Source: Elusimicrobiota bacterium (GTDB lineage Bacteria > Elusimicrobiota > Elusimicrobia > UBA1565 > UBA9628). From it: DNA of 64,000 nt. Below are positions 42,700 to 54,068 of this stretch, in pieces. Every line of letters starts with the position of its first letter. The first letter of the stretch is position 1. The DNA is taken from contig CP096137.1 of NCBI GenBank assembly GCA_023213235.1, positions 3,624,437-3,688,436 of the forward strand, read 5' to 3'. A program made the position numbers and the translations under genes. The notes beneath the pieces were generated by a model. It made no database searches and was not told the DNA's origin. It saw only the letters and a list, made by a program, of their open reading frames with translations.

Positions 42700-45206
42700 C
42701 AGAATAAGGGCCCCAGGCCGAAGTTGATTTGGTACAGGCGCTCGCCGGTGCGGTGGTTGAGTCCGTAGCCGTAGTCGAGGCGGATCGGGAAGGCGGGCGT
42801 CACGAAGCGCAGGCCGAAGCCGACGTCGCTCTTGAGGTCGCGCTCGCCGGAGCCGACGCGCGCGGAAAAGTCCTTCGCCCGGTCCCACGAGCCGCCGATG
42901 TCGCCGAAGACCACGAACTTGACGATCGTCTTCTTGCGCTCGCGCGCGAGAGGGAAGCCGAATTCCACGTTCGCGACGCTGTAGAGCTTGCCGCCCTGGC
43001 GGAAGCCCGCCTCGCCGGTGGGCTGGTAGCCGCGCAGCGAATCCTGTCCGCCGATGAAGAAGCGGTCCTGCACGGGGACGAATTTCGTCTCGCTGAATTG
43101 CGTCACGTAGCCGCCGCGGTGGTAGGCCGAGAGCACGAAGGGCCAGTCGCCGACCGTGAACAGGGTCTTGTGCGCCTGATTGGTGATCGTCGGCTTGAAG
43201 TAGTGGATGTTGCCCTGCAGCGGGCCGCCGGACAGCAGCAGGCCGATGCCGTGGCGCGTGCCCCGCGCGGGGTCCCAGATGCTGTCGCGCGTGTCGCGCG
43301 AGAACTCCGCGCCGAGCGAGGATTGGATGCTCGTTCCCTCGGGCAGCACGGCCTTGAACTGGTCCTGCACGTTCTGGATCGAGATGCGCGCCAGGCCGTA
43401 GGTCAGGTTCAGCTGGTACTTGTCCTCCTCGAACCGGGGCCCCAGGCGGATGCTGCCGCCGGTGCGGCGCTCGACGTAGGCCGACAGCGAGGTGTCGAAC
43501 GGGTTGATGCGGCGCGTGTTGTAGACGTCGAAGCCGAGGCTCGTCGGGCTGTCGCCCAGCCACGGCGTCGTCCAGCTCACGGAGTAGTCCTGAACCCGGC
43601 GGCCGAACGACCACTGGATCGACGCGCGCTGCGCGCGCTGGAAGAGGTTGAGGTGCTGCAGAGACAGGGTGCCGATGAGGCCGTCGACGGAGGAGTAGGC
43701 GGCGCCCGCCGTCAGCACGCCCGGCTTGCCCTCGGCGACGTCGAAGGTCAAGTCGACCTTGTCCTGGTCCGACGGAGACGGCTGGATGTCGAGGTCGACG
43801 TCGTCGATGAAGCCGAGGTTGCGGATCTTCTCGATGGAGCGCCGCACGCGCGACGAGCGGAAGATTTCGCCGTTCTTGAGCACGATTTCCCGGCGCAGCA
43901 CGAAGGTCTTCGTCGCCTTGTTGCCCTCGACGTCGACGTGCCCGACGTAGGAGATCGGGCCCTCGACGATCTCGTAGCGGACGTTCATGCGGTCGGCGGC
44001 GGCGTCGAACGTCTTGACGGGATTGATGCGGGTGCGCAGGCGGCCGCGGTCGGAGTACAGCTCCTGGACGGCCCGGATCGTCTCCTCGAACTTCTCCTGG
44101 CTGAACACCTTGCCGGGGCGGTACTCGACGACCTTCGCGAGCTCCGTCGACGTGTAGATCAGGTTGCCCGTGAACTCCGTCGTGCCGAAGCGGTAGGAGC
44201 GGCCCTCGGTCACCCCGAGGGCGATCGAGATGCGCGTCTTGTCCGCGGAGAGCGTGACGAGCGGCGTGGAGATCTCGACGTCGAGGAAGCCGTGGTTCTT
44301 GTAGTGCGCCTCCACCTTGCGCAGGTCGTCGGAGAGCTCCTTGGCGAAGTAGACCTTCTTGCGCCGGTTCTTCATCAGCTTGTAGAGCACCTTCGGCTTG
44401 AAGGCCTTGACCCCGGCGATCTCGACGAGGTCGATGCGGGACTTGGCGCCCTCGGAGACCTTGAAGACGAGCTCGACGCTGGCCGTCGTCGTGTCCGTGC
44501 GCACGTCGGGCTCGATCGCGGCGTCGAGGAAGCCTTTTTCCCGGTACTTCGCGACGACCTTCTCGCGGTCCTCGTCGAGCTTCGTGCGGTCGAACGGGTC
44601 CTTGGCCTTCTGGGTCAGCAGGTCGGCCAGGGCGCCGCGCGAGAGCTTCTTGTTGCCCTCGAAGACGATCTTCTTGATCGTGGGCTTCTCGCGCACGATG
44701 AAGTTGAGCACGACCTGCTTGTCGACGCCGGCGATCTTGCGGAAATGTTCGGGGACCGCCTTCTCCGTCATCGACAGCTCGGCGCCGACGCGCTGGTAGA
44801 GGCCGAGGCCGCGCAGCGCCTCGAGGTCCTTGTCGAGGCCGGCGCGGTCGTAGAGGTCGCCCTTGCGGACCTTGATCGCCCCGCGGACCGTCGAGAGCTT
44901 GGTGTTCTGCAGTCCGTCGGCCTTGATCTCGGCGATGACCCAAGGCGGGGTGTCGGCGGGGTCCTTGGCCGCGGGAACGGGGGCGGGCTCGGGGACGGGG
45001 GCGTAGTCGGTCGCCAACCCCGGCAAGGAGGAGGAGGACGGCGCGACCTCGGCGACCGTCGGGGTCGACGGCGCCGGAGACTCGACCGAAGGGGTCGAGA
45101 TCACGGGCGCGTCCGGGCTCGGCATCGTCTCGGTGGACGACGTCTGTCCCCAGGCGTCGGGGCAAAGCACGGCCGCGGCGAGAATGCTCATAAGGAAGCT
45201 TTTCAT
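42699..45206 (-). CDS. bamA: Outer membrane protein assembly factor BamA
   Basis: 835 residues. Signal peptide 1-20, a Pro/Ser-rich stretch to about 85, then five POTRA domains (starting VIAEIKADGLQNTKLS, KKIVFEGNKKLS, RIDLVEIAGVKAFKP, YRFGTTEFTGNLIYT and ISYVGHVDVEGNKATKT). The C-terminal 16-strand barrel follows, with the family signature DRFFIGGQDSLRGYQ (near 700) and the terminal strand YQINFGLGPLF ending in Phe. It inserts beta-barrel proteins into the outer membrane. It is the first gene of the envelope cluster. A TATACT box ends 10 bases before ATG 45206. Confidence 0.97.
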   Translation of the reverse strand: MKSFLMSILAAAVLCPDAWGQTSSTETMPSPDAPVISTPSVESPAPSTPTVAEVAPSSSSLPGLATDYAPVPEPAPVPAAKDPADTPPWVIAEIKADGLQNTKLSTVRGAIKVRKGDLYDRAGLDKDLEALRGLGLYQRVGAELSMTEKAVPEHFRKIAGVDKQVVLNFIVREKPTIKKIVFEGNKKLSRGALADLLTQKAKDPFDRTKLDEDREKVVAKYREKGFLDAAIEPDVRTDTTTASVELVFKVSEGAKSRIDLVEIAGVKAFKPKVLYKLMKNRRKKVYFAKELSDDLRKVEAHYKNHGFLDVEISTPLVTLSADKTRISIALGVTEGRSYRFGTTEFTGNLIYTSTELAKVVEYRPGKVFSQEKFEETIRAVQELYSDRGRLRTRINPVKTFDAAADRMNVRYEIVEGPISYVGHVDVEGNKATKTFVLRREIVLKNGEIFRSSRVRRSIEKIRNLGFIDDVDLDIQPSPSDQDKVDLTFDVAEGKPGVLTAGAAYSSVDGLIGTLSLQHLNLFQRAQRASIQWSFGRRVQDYSVSWTTPWLGDSPTSLGFDVYNTRRINPFDTSLSAYVERRTGGSIRLGPRFEEDKYQLNLTYGLARISIQNVQDQFKAVLPEGTSIQSSLGAEFSRDTRDSIWDPARGTRHGIGLLLSGGPLQGNIHYFKPTITNQAHKTLFTVGDWPFVLSAYHRGGYVTQFSETKFVPVQDRFFIGGQDSLRGYQPTGEAGFRQGGKLYSVANVEFGFPLARERKKTIVKFVVFGDIGGSWDRAKDFSARVGSGERDLKSDVGFGLRFVTPAFPIRLDYGYGLNHRTGERLYQINFGLGPLF

Positions 45207-45216
45207 CGGAAACTCG

Positions 45217-45222
45217 AGTATA
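45217..45222 (-). promoter_or_regulatory. -10 box (TATACT) of bamA
   Basis: Minus strand TATACT, 10 bases before ATG 45206, so the 5' leader would be only about 3 bases. No clear -35 box. It lies just after the preceding terminator and is the likely start of the bamA-lpx-msbA transcript. Confidence 0.55.
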
Positions 45223-45244
45223 CAAAATAGCCCGCCGGGCCCGG

Positions 45245-45277
45245 TGGAAAAGAAATCGGGCCCCGTAGGGGCCCGAT
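45245..45277 (-). terminator. Intrinsic terminator after the WD40-caspase gene
   Basis: A perfect 10-bp stem (ATCGGGCCCC/GGGGCCCGAT) with a 3-base loop is followed on the minus strand by a T-rich tract (TTCTTTTCC). It separates the WD40-caspase gene from bamA. Confidence 0.85.
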
Positions 45278-45304
45278 AAATACATAAAAAATAAGACTAT
45301 TTTT

Positions 45305-47270
45305 CTATTTACGCGGCTTGTCGACGGTCAGCCAAACGCGCGCGCCGGCGGGGGTTTCTTCGCCCGTGATGGTCGGGGTCTGCTCGACGTTTTGGAGCTT
45401 CGCGGTGCGTTCGACCGCAGGGCGGGCATAAGCGAACGCCTCTTTGGTCGTGATCCTGCCATCGCCGTCCGCGTCGGCGGCGCCGTGAAGCCCGGCAAGC
45501 AGTTGATAGGTCAGGAGCCCGTGGCGCGCTTCGTGATCGCTCGCACTCACCTGCGAGCCGGAAGCGGCCGCGAGCACGGCGGCATTCGCGGGTCCGGGCG
45601 TCTTCATCACGGCGACGAGCGGGCGCGTGCCCTTGGCGATCAACGAGCGTTCGCCTTGCCCGGAGAAGCAGGCGTCGAGCACGACGGTCACGTCCTTCGT
45701 CGGCAGCTTGGCGAGCGCGGCGTAGAGCCGGGCGACGGGGTAGGCCGATTCATCGAGATAGGCGGGATCCGCCTCGTACGGCATAAGGAAGCCCTCGCCT
45801 GTCGTCGGGTTGGGGGCGCCGTGGCCAGCGTAGTAGACGAACACGCGCGACTTCGGGCCGACGCGGTTCTTGAGCCAGGGGCCGAAGTGCTTGTCGAAGT
45901 CGACTTTGCCCGCCTCGGCGTCGGTCAGGACTGCGACGTTTCTCAAGTCGTAGCCCATGCGCGCCAGGTAGGCGGCGACGGTTCGCGCGTCGCGGGCGGC
46001 GTAATCGACGACGGGAACGCCCGCCGACCGGTACTTCTCGACGCCGATGACGACCGCGAAGGCGTCGTTGTCGATCTTCGCGCTTCCGGGGGCGGCACGT
46101 CGACGTCGAGCTTCGGCGCGGCCGCGACGGCGGCTGGCGCCGCGGGCGCGGCGTCAAGTTCGATGACAAGCGTCTTGGTGATCAGCGTGTCATTCGGCCC
46201 ATTCTCGCTCCGGTCGACGAGCAGGCGGTTGCCGCCGGCACGGAAGTTGTGGATATTCTTGAACTCGGGGCCCATGCCGACGGCGACGAGCTTCTCCGTG
46301 CGCGGGTTCCAGATCTGCAGGACATGGGAGCCGGCCGGATCGATAAAGTCGCCGGCGATGAGCCCCCCGGCACCTCGGTCCAGATGCTGTTCAAGACCCA
46401 TTTCTCCGGGTTCTTCGCCTTGAAGGCGATCAGGCGGCGGCCGGTCTCGGCGTCCCAAACCTTGTAGCCGCTAGCTCCGTCGTAAGTGCTCGTTGCCGTC
46501 TTGCCGTCCTTTGTCAGGCTTGGGTAATCGGACTTTTTACACTCCTCGAGGTAGGCGGCCGTCTTGCCGCCGCGGAGAACACGACAACTCTGCTCGTCGG
46601 TCGCGATGCCGTCTCCAATCTTCTCGGACGGGGGATACGTCTTTTCGCCGTCGCGGCTCTCGTAGACCTTTCGGCCCGTGAGATCGAAGGCGAGCACGAT
46701 CCAGGAGCGGTTGAAGTTCTTGTCCTGGTTGCCGGAGACGGAGACGATGCCGTGAATGGTCGCCTCGGGGCGATCGGCGAGGATCAAGGTTCGCCCGTAG
46801 TCGGTGAAGGCTCCGGGGCAATAGGTCTGGAGGCCATAGCTTCCGCAGCCGCCTTCGCCGGACCAGAGCTTGATGGGGGCGGCACCATCGAGCGGAGCCA
46901 GGTACGTGGCGTGCTCGGCCTTCCTCCAGTATTCCGAGTTTCGGTCGTTCACGTCGTAGGAGGGGTTGTAGAACCAATGCTTAACCGTCGCCATGACGAG
47001 CCCGAGGTCGGCGCGAATCGAGTGGACCGTGATCGCGATCGCATCCTTCTCGTGCTTGCGCTCGAACGTCGGCAAGTCGACGTGCCCCATCTGGCGGCCC
47101 GTCGCGAGGGACCATAAGTTGATCGACGACTCGGTTGGGGTCGCGAGCAAGGTGAACGCTTCGTCGTGGACTCCTTTATTCATAACGCGCGCGGGCTTGA
47201 GGGCGGCGGGGGAATCGGCGGCGGCGGCGGCGAGGACGAAGAGCAGCAGCGGGAGAAGGGTCATAGTCAT
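45305..47270 (-). CDS. Secreted WD40-propeller/caspase fusion (two frame breaks)
   Basis: 655 residues after restoring one base near 46368 and one near 46090. Signal peptide 1-18 (LLPLLLFVLAAAAA). Residues 20-370 are propeller-like repeats (INLWSLATGRQMGHV, YKVWDAETGRRLIAFKAK, VLQIWNPRTEKLVAVGMG). A Pro/Ala linker leads to a caspase/metacaspase domain (C14) with AVVIGVEKYRSAGVPV, catalytic His in VYYAGHGAP and catalytic Cys in VLDACFSGQG. An EF-hand-like DADGDGRITTKEAF follows and may bind calcium. Codon use is more relaxed than in neighbouring genes, hinting at acquisition. It is divergent from an HTH regulator. Confidence 0.85.
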
Positions 47271-47303
47271 ACCCTACAAAACGGAGGGGCCCGCGTCATG
47301 GTA

Positions 47304-47332
47304 TTGCGCCGCGATACATTCCCTGGCATACT
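47304..47332 (+). promoter_or_regulatory. Sigma70-type promoter, leaderless
   Basis: -35 TTGCGC (47304-47309), 17-base spacer, -10 CATACT (47327-47332), then 8 bases to ATG 47341. It sits in the 70-base divergent region shared with the WD40-caspase gene. Confidence 0.65.
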
Positions 47333-47340
47333 TGGATTCA

Positions 47341-48183
47341 ATGAAGAAGCCCTTCGCTTTCGCGGCCGTGCTCGCGCGCGTACGCCGCGAGCGCGGCTAT
47401 CCGAACCCGCATTCGTTCTACAAGGGCTGCGGCGGGCGAAGGGCCTTCGATCTGTCGTTCGTGAACTACCTGGCGCTCGAGAAAGGGCGAAGCCTCCCCA
47501 AGCCGCGCCGCCTCGAGGCGATCGTCGGCGCGCTGGGCCTGCCGGAGAGCTCGCCGCTACGGCGCGAGCTCGTACGGTCCTATCTTGTCTCCTTGCTCGG
47601 CACGGACGCCCTGTTGCGTATCCTCGAAGCCCCGCCCGCGCCGGCGGGCGAGTCCGCCTCCGACGAGGCCTCCCGCCAGGCCCAGCGCCAGCGCGCGGCG
47701 ACGATGGACCTCATGCAGTGGCGCGTCCTGGCCACCGACCCGGACGCCTACCGCGTGCACGTCTTCCTCGTGAACACGCCGGAATGGTCGAGCGACGCCG
47801 AGATCGCGGCGGCCGTCGGCCTGCCCGCGGCCAAGGCGCGGTCCGTCCTCAAGAAGCTCGCCGCCGCGCGCATCGTCGAGGCCGGCGGCGGACGCGCGCG
47901 CAGCCCGTTCGCCTACAAGTTCCTGCAGACCTTGCCCCTGACGCCCGCGACTTCCTCTCTGAAGGCCCCGATCCTCAAGACGCGCGAGGGCTTCGCGGGC
48001 CCGGACGCCAAGCTGCTCAAGCGCGTCAACGTGACGACGCGCTTCGCCGCGGCGAACCTCGAGCGCTACTTCCAGCGCCTGCAGGACGCGGTGTGGCTCT
48101 CCGGCGTCTACGGAGACGCCGAGAAGACGCCGGACTCCGACGTCTGCTTCGTCGACGCGCGGATCTTCAAGGTCTTCGACTGA
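47341..48183 (+). CDS. HTH regulator (TIGR02147/DUF4423-like)
   Basis: 280 residues. The N-terminal helical domain (FAAVLARVRRERGYPNPHSF, then FVNYLALEKGRSLPKPRRLEAIVGALGL) reads like a Cro/CI-type HTH. A middle winged-helix segment (WSSDAEIAAAVGLPAAKARSVLKKLAAARIVE, near 145-178) has the layout of DUF4423 regulators. The C-terminus ends DVCFVDARIFKVFD. Probably a cytosolic transcription factor acting on the divergent WD40-caspase promoter or on itself; this is inferred from position. Its end overlaps the opposing gene by 17 bases. Confidence 0.65.
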   Translation: MKKPFAFAAVLARVRRERGYPNPHSFYKGCGGRRAFDLSFVNYLALEKGRSLPKPRRLEAIVGALGLPESSPLRRELVRSYLVSLLGTDALLRILEAPPAPAGESASDEASRQAQRQRAATMDLMQWRVLATDPDAYRVHVFLVNTPEWSSDAEIAAAVGLPAAKARSVLKKLAAARIVEAGGGRARSPFAYKFLQTLPLTPATSSLKAPILKTREGFAGPDAKLLKRVNVTTRFAAANLERYFQRLQDAVWLSGVYGDAEKTPDSDVCFVDARIFKVFD

Positions 48184-49504
48184 AGTAGCGCGTCATCGCC
48201 CCCGAAAGGGCGGAGCCGGCGATGAGCCCGCCCCGACGGCGCAGCAGCGAGGCGGCCACGAGGACGAAAGGCGCGATGATCGTCAGCGTCAGCCCGATGG
48301 CGATGGCGGCCGCCAAGACCGGCGGCAGCGACTTGAGAAAGACGCCGACCGGAAGCGCGCTCAGCAGCAAGGCGGCCGCGAACCCGGCGAGCATCGCCTT
48401 CAAGTCCCGGCGAAGAGAGCGCACCTCGGAAACGTGGCGGGCGGCCAGCAATTCGTTCCACGAGGGAAGCCCGCGGCCTCCGGCTGCGACGGCGCCGAGG
48501 ATCTTCGCCTTGAGGGTCCACGCGCCGGCCCCGTCGTAGGCGTCCACGTAGAATCTCTCGACGGCGCGCACGTCGCCGGCCGTCGGCTGCTTCCGCGCGA
48601 ATCGCCGCGACGCGAGAGCGAGGCGCTCGCCGTACGCCGCGGGGGCGCCCGCGCGCTCCGCCTCGATGATCGTGTTGAGGGCGGCGACCGTCCAGCGCGA
48701 GGAGCCGATGAGGCCCTTCTCCTGGGCGTCGTCGAGCGACGCGCGCAGAAGCGCGGCCTCCGCGGCGCTCCAAGGCCCCGCGGGCATGAGCGCCAAGGCC
48801 TCCAGGCGGACGTCGAGCGCGGCCTCGGGAGTCGCGTACGCGCGCTCGGGCGAGTCGCCGCCCGTCGTCCACACGGTCCGGCCGCCGTCGTCCTCGGCGC
48901 GAAGCAGATTCTTCCCCGCGAAGGCCCCTGCCGCGATCTTGCCCGGCAGATCCTCCAGGAACTCGCGCCGCGCCTCCTCGCGCGCCGCCTCGAACTTCCT
49001 CACGCGTTCCTCGAGGATGCCCAGGCCTTCCATCGTGCGGTCGTTCAGGTAGAGGCTCGTCTCGCGCGCTTGCCGGGCGTCTCGCGCGACGTCCGCGTAG
49101 GCGGAGCGCCCGATCCCCTTGTGCGTGTCCTGCACGACCGACCAGACCTTCATCGCGAGGCGATCCTCGGTAAGGCTCGCCGCGTTGCGCAGGATCGTCT
49201 CCTTGAACTCGAGCGGCATCGCGGCGAAGCCCTCCGGGTCCACCGACGCCTCCGCCAGCGTCTCGGCGAGCGGATTGAGCAACTCCGGATTCTTGAGCAA
49301 GGGAAGGCGCCCCTCGCCGTCGGGAGCGGTCAGGCGCGGCAGCGAGACGCTGTCCATGCGGGCGATCCCGGCGGCGCCGAGCTCGCTCGTGTAGGCGGCG
49401 AGAGGCCCGGACCAAGCCAGGGCGGCGGCCGAAGGCGCGACGCGCACCTGGGCGGCGGCGTGGACGGCGACGAGAAGCGGCAGCGCGGCGGCTAATAGTT
49501 TCAT
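48167..49504 (-). CDS. Secreted/membrane protein, tandem paralogue B
   Basis: 445 residues, ATG 49504 overlapping the stop of paralogue A (ATGA). Signal peptide 1-19 (LAAALPLLVAVHAAA) is followed by QVRVAPSAAALAWSG. DSVSLPRLTAPD and LLKNPELLNPLAETL lie near residues 50-85. A long charged helical region with FLEDLPGKI and GGRTVWTTGGDSPE comes next. Two C-terminal membrane segments are near 375-430 (AMLAGFAAALLLSALPVGVF, AAAIAIGLTLTIIAPFVLVA). The end is SGAMTRYFSRRP. It shares order and motifs with the gene upstream. No known family or enzyme motif recognised. Confidence 0.7.
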   Translation of the reverse strand: MKLLAAALPLLVAVHAAAQVRVAPSAAALAWSGPLAAYTSELGAAGIARMDSVSLPRLTAPDGEGRLPLLKNPELLNPLAETLAEASVDPEGFAAMPLEFKETILRNAASLTEDRLAMKVWSVVQDTHKGIGRSAYADVARDARQARETSLYLNDRTMEGLGILEERVRKFEAAREEARREFLEDLPGKIAAGAFAGKNLLRAEDDGGRTVWTTGGDSPERAYATPEAALDVRLEALALMPAGPWSAAEAALLRASLDDAQEKGLIGSSRWTVAALNTIIEAERAGAPAAYGERLALASRRFARKQPTAGDVRAVERFYVDAYDGAGAWTLKAKILGAVAAGGRGLPSWNELLAARHVSEVRSLRRDLKAMLAGFAAALLLSALPVGVFLKSLPPVLAAAIAIGLTLTIIAPFVLVAASLLRRRGGLIAGSALSGAMTRYFSRRP

Positions 49505-50817
49505 TTCTTCTCCTGGAAGTGGCGGCCCATCAGGCGGTGAAGCTCGGAGCCGGCGGGGATCTGCGCCCGCGTGCGCCGGAAGCTGGCCCACAGCATCACG
49601 GCCGGGGCAACGGCGGTCGAAGCGAGCGCCCAAGCCGGCAGAGCGGCGAATTCGGAGGCGATCAGAGCGAGCAGGAGCGGAAGAACGGCCAGAATCCAGC
49701 GTCGGCCGCCGATCACGCCGATCCGCTCCATGCGCGCGGCGATCTCGTCGCGCTTTTCCTGGAGCAGGGGCCACGACGGAAACGTCTTCGAGCCGGTCCA
49801 GGCGCCCGCCAGCACGTGAGCCTTCTCCCGCCAGCCGCGCGCCGCCGTCAGGGCTCCTTCATAGTGGGCCTCGACGCGCTCGACGTCGAGGAGGCCGCCT
49901 CTCCCGGCGAGCAGCCGCCGCGCGGAGCGTCCGACGCTCCCGTCGATCTGGTTCTGGACGGCCGCGTGCCTGGCGCGGGCGCGCTCGAGCAGTTCCTTGG
50001 CCCGCTTCAGCTCGGCCGGGGACTCGAGGCGTCCGAGCCGCAGAGCCTGCTCGGCGGCGGCGCCGATGCGCCTGTCCTGCCGCACGGTCCACGGTCCCGG
50101 CGGCAGCGACTCGATCGAGGCGACGCGCGACTCGAGCACGCCGAGGACGCCCCCGTGCGCCTCGTCGGGATCGCCGTCGGCGCCGCGCCAGACGGTGTCG
50201 CCTCCGCGCGTCGCGGCGACGAGGGGCTCGGGGCCGCCGGGCTTCTCTTCGGCGAGTATCCGAGGAAGATCGTCGTAGAACGCGCTCAGCGCCTTCACGC
50301 GCGCGGCGCGCTGGCGGGCGACGGATGTCTCGACGATCTCGAGCGCCGCCGCGGCTCCGGGGCCCAGGTAAATCGCGCGCTCGCGCAGGTCGCGCGCGGA
50401 GGCGTCGATGCGCTCCAGCGCCTCGGGGCTCTCCGCATCCGCGCGCGAGAGCCCCGCCAGCCGGGAGGCCTCGGAGGCCGCGCGCCGCTCGACGGCCTTC
50501 GCCGCCTCGGACAGAACCCCGAGGCGCGCCGCGAGCCATAAAGAGGAGAACTTCTCCGGCGTCAATCCCCGAAACTCGAGCTCGGCCGCGATCGGCGCGA
50601 CGAGGGCGGGATTCGTGAAGACGGGGACGGTTTCGTCGGCGGCCGGCGTCAGCAGGCGCGGCAGGCTGACGCTGCCGAGCGCCTCGATCTTGACGAGGCC
50701 GGCGGCTCCGCCGGCGATTCCGATCGCGCTCGACCAGGCGGCGGGGGCGGGGGAGACGCGGATCTGAGCCGAGGAGGATGAGGCGAGGAGAAGTGCGGCG
50801 AGGGCGTATTTATGCAT
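49501..50817 (-). CDS. Secreted/membrane protein, tandem paralogue A
   Basis: 438 residues. Signal peptide 1-18 (YALAALLLASSSSAQ), then IRVSPAPAAWSS. The conserved SVSLPRLLTPAADE and VFTNPALVAPIAAEL (near 52-82) mirror paralogue B, as do FYDDLPRIL, GGDTVWRGADGDPDE, GPWTVRQDRRI and the last segment GSELHRLMGRHF. Two C-terminal membrane segments (ILAVLPLLLALIASEF, ALASTAVAPAVMLWAS) are near 375-415. The charged helical middle would lie in the periplasm. A TACACT -10 box ends 6 bases before ATG 50817. Function unknown. Confidence 0.7.
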   Translation of the reverse strand: MHKYALAALLLASSSSAQIRVSPAPAAWSSAIGIAGGAAGLVKIEALGSVSLPRLLTPAADETVPVFTNPALVAPIAAELEFRGLTPEKFSSLWLAARLGVLSEAAKAVERRAASEASRLAGLSRADAESPEALERIDASARDLRERAIYLGPGAAAALEIVETSVARQRAARVKALSAFYDDLPRILAEEKPGGPEPLVAATRGGDTVWRGADGDPDEAHGGVLGVLESRVASIESLPPGPWTVRQDRRIGAAAEQALRLGRLESPAELKRAKELLERARARHAAVQNQIDGSVGRSARRLLAGRGGLLDVERVEAHYEGALTAARGWREKAHVLAGAWTGSKTFPSWPLLQEKRDEIAARMERIGVIGGRRWILAVLPLLLALIASEFAALPAWALASTAVAPAVMLWASFRRTRAQIPAGSELHRLMGRHFQEKK

Positions 50818-50823
50818 GCCCTC

Positions 50824-50829
50824 AGTGTA
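50824..50829 (-). promoter_or_regulatory. -10 box (TACACT), leaderless-type
   Basis: Minus strand TACACT followed by 6 bases and ATG 50817. No good -35 box. The 127 bases between this gene and 50945 hold only this box and a short GC hairpin without a T-tract. Confidence 0.5.
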
Positions 50830-50944
50830 GCGTCCGCCGAGGCGCTCTTCCTGGGGCGGTGGGCCCCGCCCGGAGCCGATTAAGGCTTATTCGCGGCGCA
50901 TGAACGAACCGTGCGCGAAGTATCGCAGCACGATACCTGCATCT

Positions 50945-51531
50945 TCAGCGCCCGGGGGCGATGGTGCGCATCGACTTGAGCCAGGCGCGCAGGGCGGCTT
51001 CATCGGGGAGGACGGCGTTGGCGCGATAGATGCGGTCGCCGACCTGCAGATAGCCCACGGCGGTCCGTGTCCGCGGAGAGGCGTAGTTCTTCGGATCGAG
51101 CCCCTGCCGCCTCAACTCGTGCGCGTCTCGCGGCCGCGAGACGCGGTAGGCCAAACGCGCCCCGCCCGCGAGCGCGAGCTCCTCGGGCTTGCCGGTGATC
51201 TCGATCGACAACGAGGAGCCGCGCCGGCCGTAAGCCGCGCACGCGTCCCACGAGTCGAGGTAGGCGCGCGCCGTGCGGCGCGCGGCGGGAAAGGCGGTCC
51301 CGTGGCAGGAGCCGGGGTGGGCGGTCTCCGTCTCGATATTGGCCGAGAAATCGACGAAGAACCGCCCCACCGAGCCGAAACCGGCTCCGGTCCGCAAACG
51401 GCTGAAGGGATACCCGGCCGGAGGCACCAGGCTGAACGCCCCGTCCGGCGAGGAAACCCGGACGGGAGCCGGCGCCGGCCACGCGGCCGGCGCCAGCAGC
51501 ACCGTCAAAAACGCCGCGAACGCGCGGCGCT

Positions 51532-51535
<4 letters not shown>
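50945..51535 (-). CDS. Secreted hypothetical protein at the end of the inositol operon (CTG start)
   Basis: 196 residues if started at CTG 51535, which overlaps the inositol-phosphate synthase stop as CTGA, exactly where other genes here use ATGA, GTGA or TTGA. The resulting N-terminus (KRRAFAAFLTVLLAPAAWPA) is a good signal peptide, and no better NTG codon precedes it. The mature part is PVRVSSPDGAFSLVPPAGYPF, then FFVDFSANIETETAHP, SIEITGKPEELAL and YLQVGDRIYRANAVLPDE, ending SMRTIAPGR. This resembles small periplasmic proteins that fit a PsbP/DUF1795-like fold. Function unknown. Confidence 0.65.
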
Positions 51536-52923
<1,388 letters not shown>

Positions 52924-54068
52924 TGTGATTGACTCTCCTGAGGTACAGCATGATCGCGAAATAGAGGACGCCGCCGATCGCGGCGGCCCAGAGGAACTCG
53001 TACACCATGTCGACGAAAGCGAGGACGACGAGCAGGTAGATGAAGTCGCGCTGAGCCAGCGAGTTCTCGAGGCGCGAGAGCTTGGTCTCGAGGCCGTCTC
53101 CGGCCGTTTCGTCGACGACGCCGGCCTCGGGCCCCTGGGCGCCGGCGGCGCGGCGCGCGCGGCGGTGAGCCCATGCCGTCCAGGCCGAGGCGATCACGGC
53201 CGCGTCGGCGATCGCGGCGAGGAGAATCGTGTGCTCGTGGCCGTCGCGCCAGAAGCCGACGCCGAGGCAGGTGAAGAGGGCGAGATGGACGAGGTTGTCG
53301 CCCCAGAAGTCGAGGTCGGAGCCGAAGGCGCTCTCCTGGAAGCGCACGCGCGCGAGCTCGCCGTCGCAGCCGTCGAGCACGGAGTGCAGCCAGACGAGCA
53401 GCGCGCCCGCCACGTAGGCCAGGCGCGTGTCCCCGAGGAAGAAGGACGCTCCGGCGAGGCCGATGCACGTGCTGAACACGGTCATCTGGTTCGGCGTCAC
53501 GGTCGTGTTGAGAAGCGAGCGGCTGACGGCCAGCGAGAGATGGCGGTCGAAGTGGCGCGCCATGAAGCCGTCCTGGGGCTTGGGGCCGGAGACCATGAGC
53601 CAGTCCACGATCGGACCCTGGGAGAGCGGCGCCTCGAGGCGTTTGTACGAGCCGTCGGGCAGCGGCAGCTTGCGGCGCGAGATCGTGTCCTCGCGGCGCA
53701 GCACGACCTGCACGACGCCGAGCCCCGCGGCGTCCTCGTAGGCGATCGACTCGGGGTAGGACTGGCGCGCGACGTGCGCGAGCGTGTCGGCGCGCAGGAA
53801 GTGGTCGCTCGAGACGCCGAGGTACGGCGGCTCGCAGCCGGAGGCGCCGGTGCCGGCGTCGACCCAGGTGATCTCGAGCGAGGCCGGCAGGCGCAGGCTC
53901 GACAGGACGCCCGCGTCCGGCCGGGGCGAGGCGACGAAGCAGGACTTCAGGCCCGCGCGCGCGATCGTGAACAGCTGCCGCTCGAGCACGGACAGGCCGC
54001 CGACGCGCTGCCAGAGCAGCTTCGGGTGCGCGACCCAGAGGATCGAGCGCTCGAACGTGGGCGGCGAG

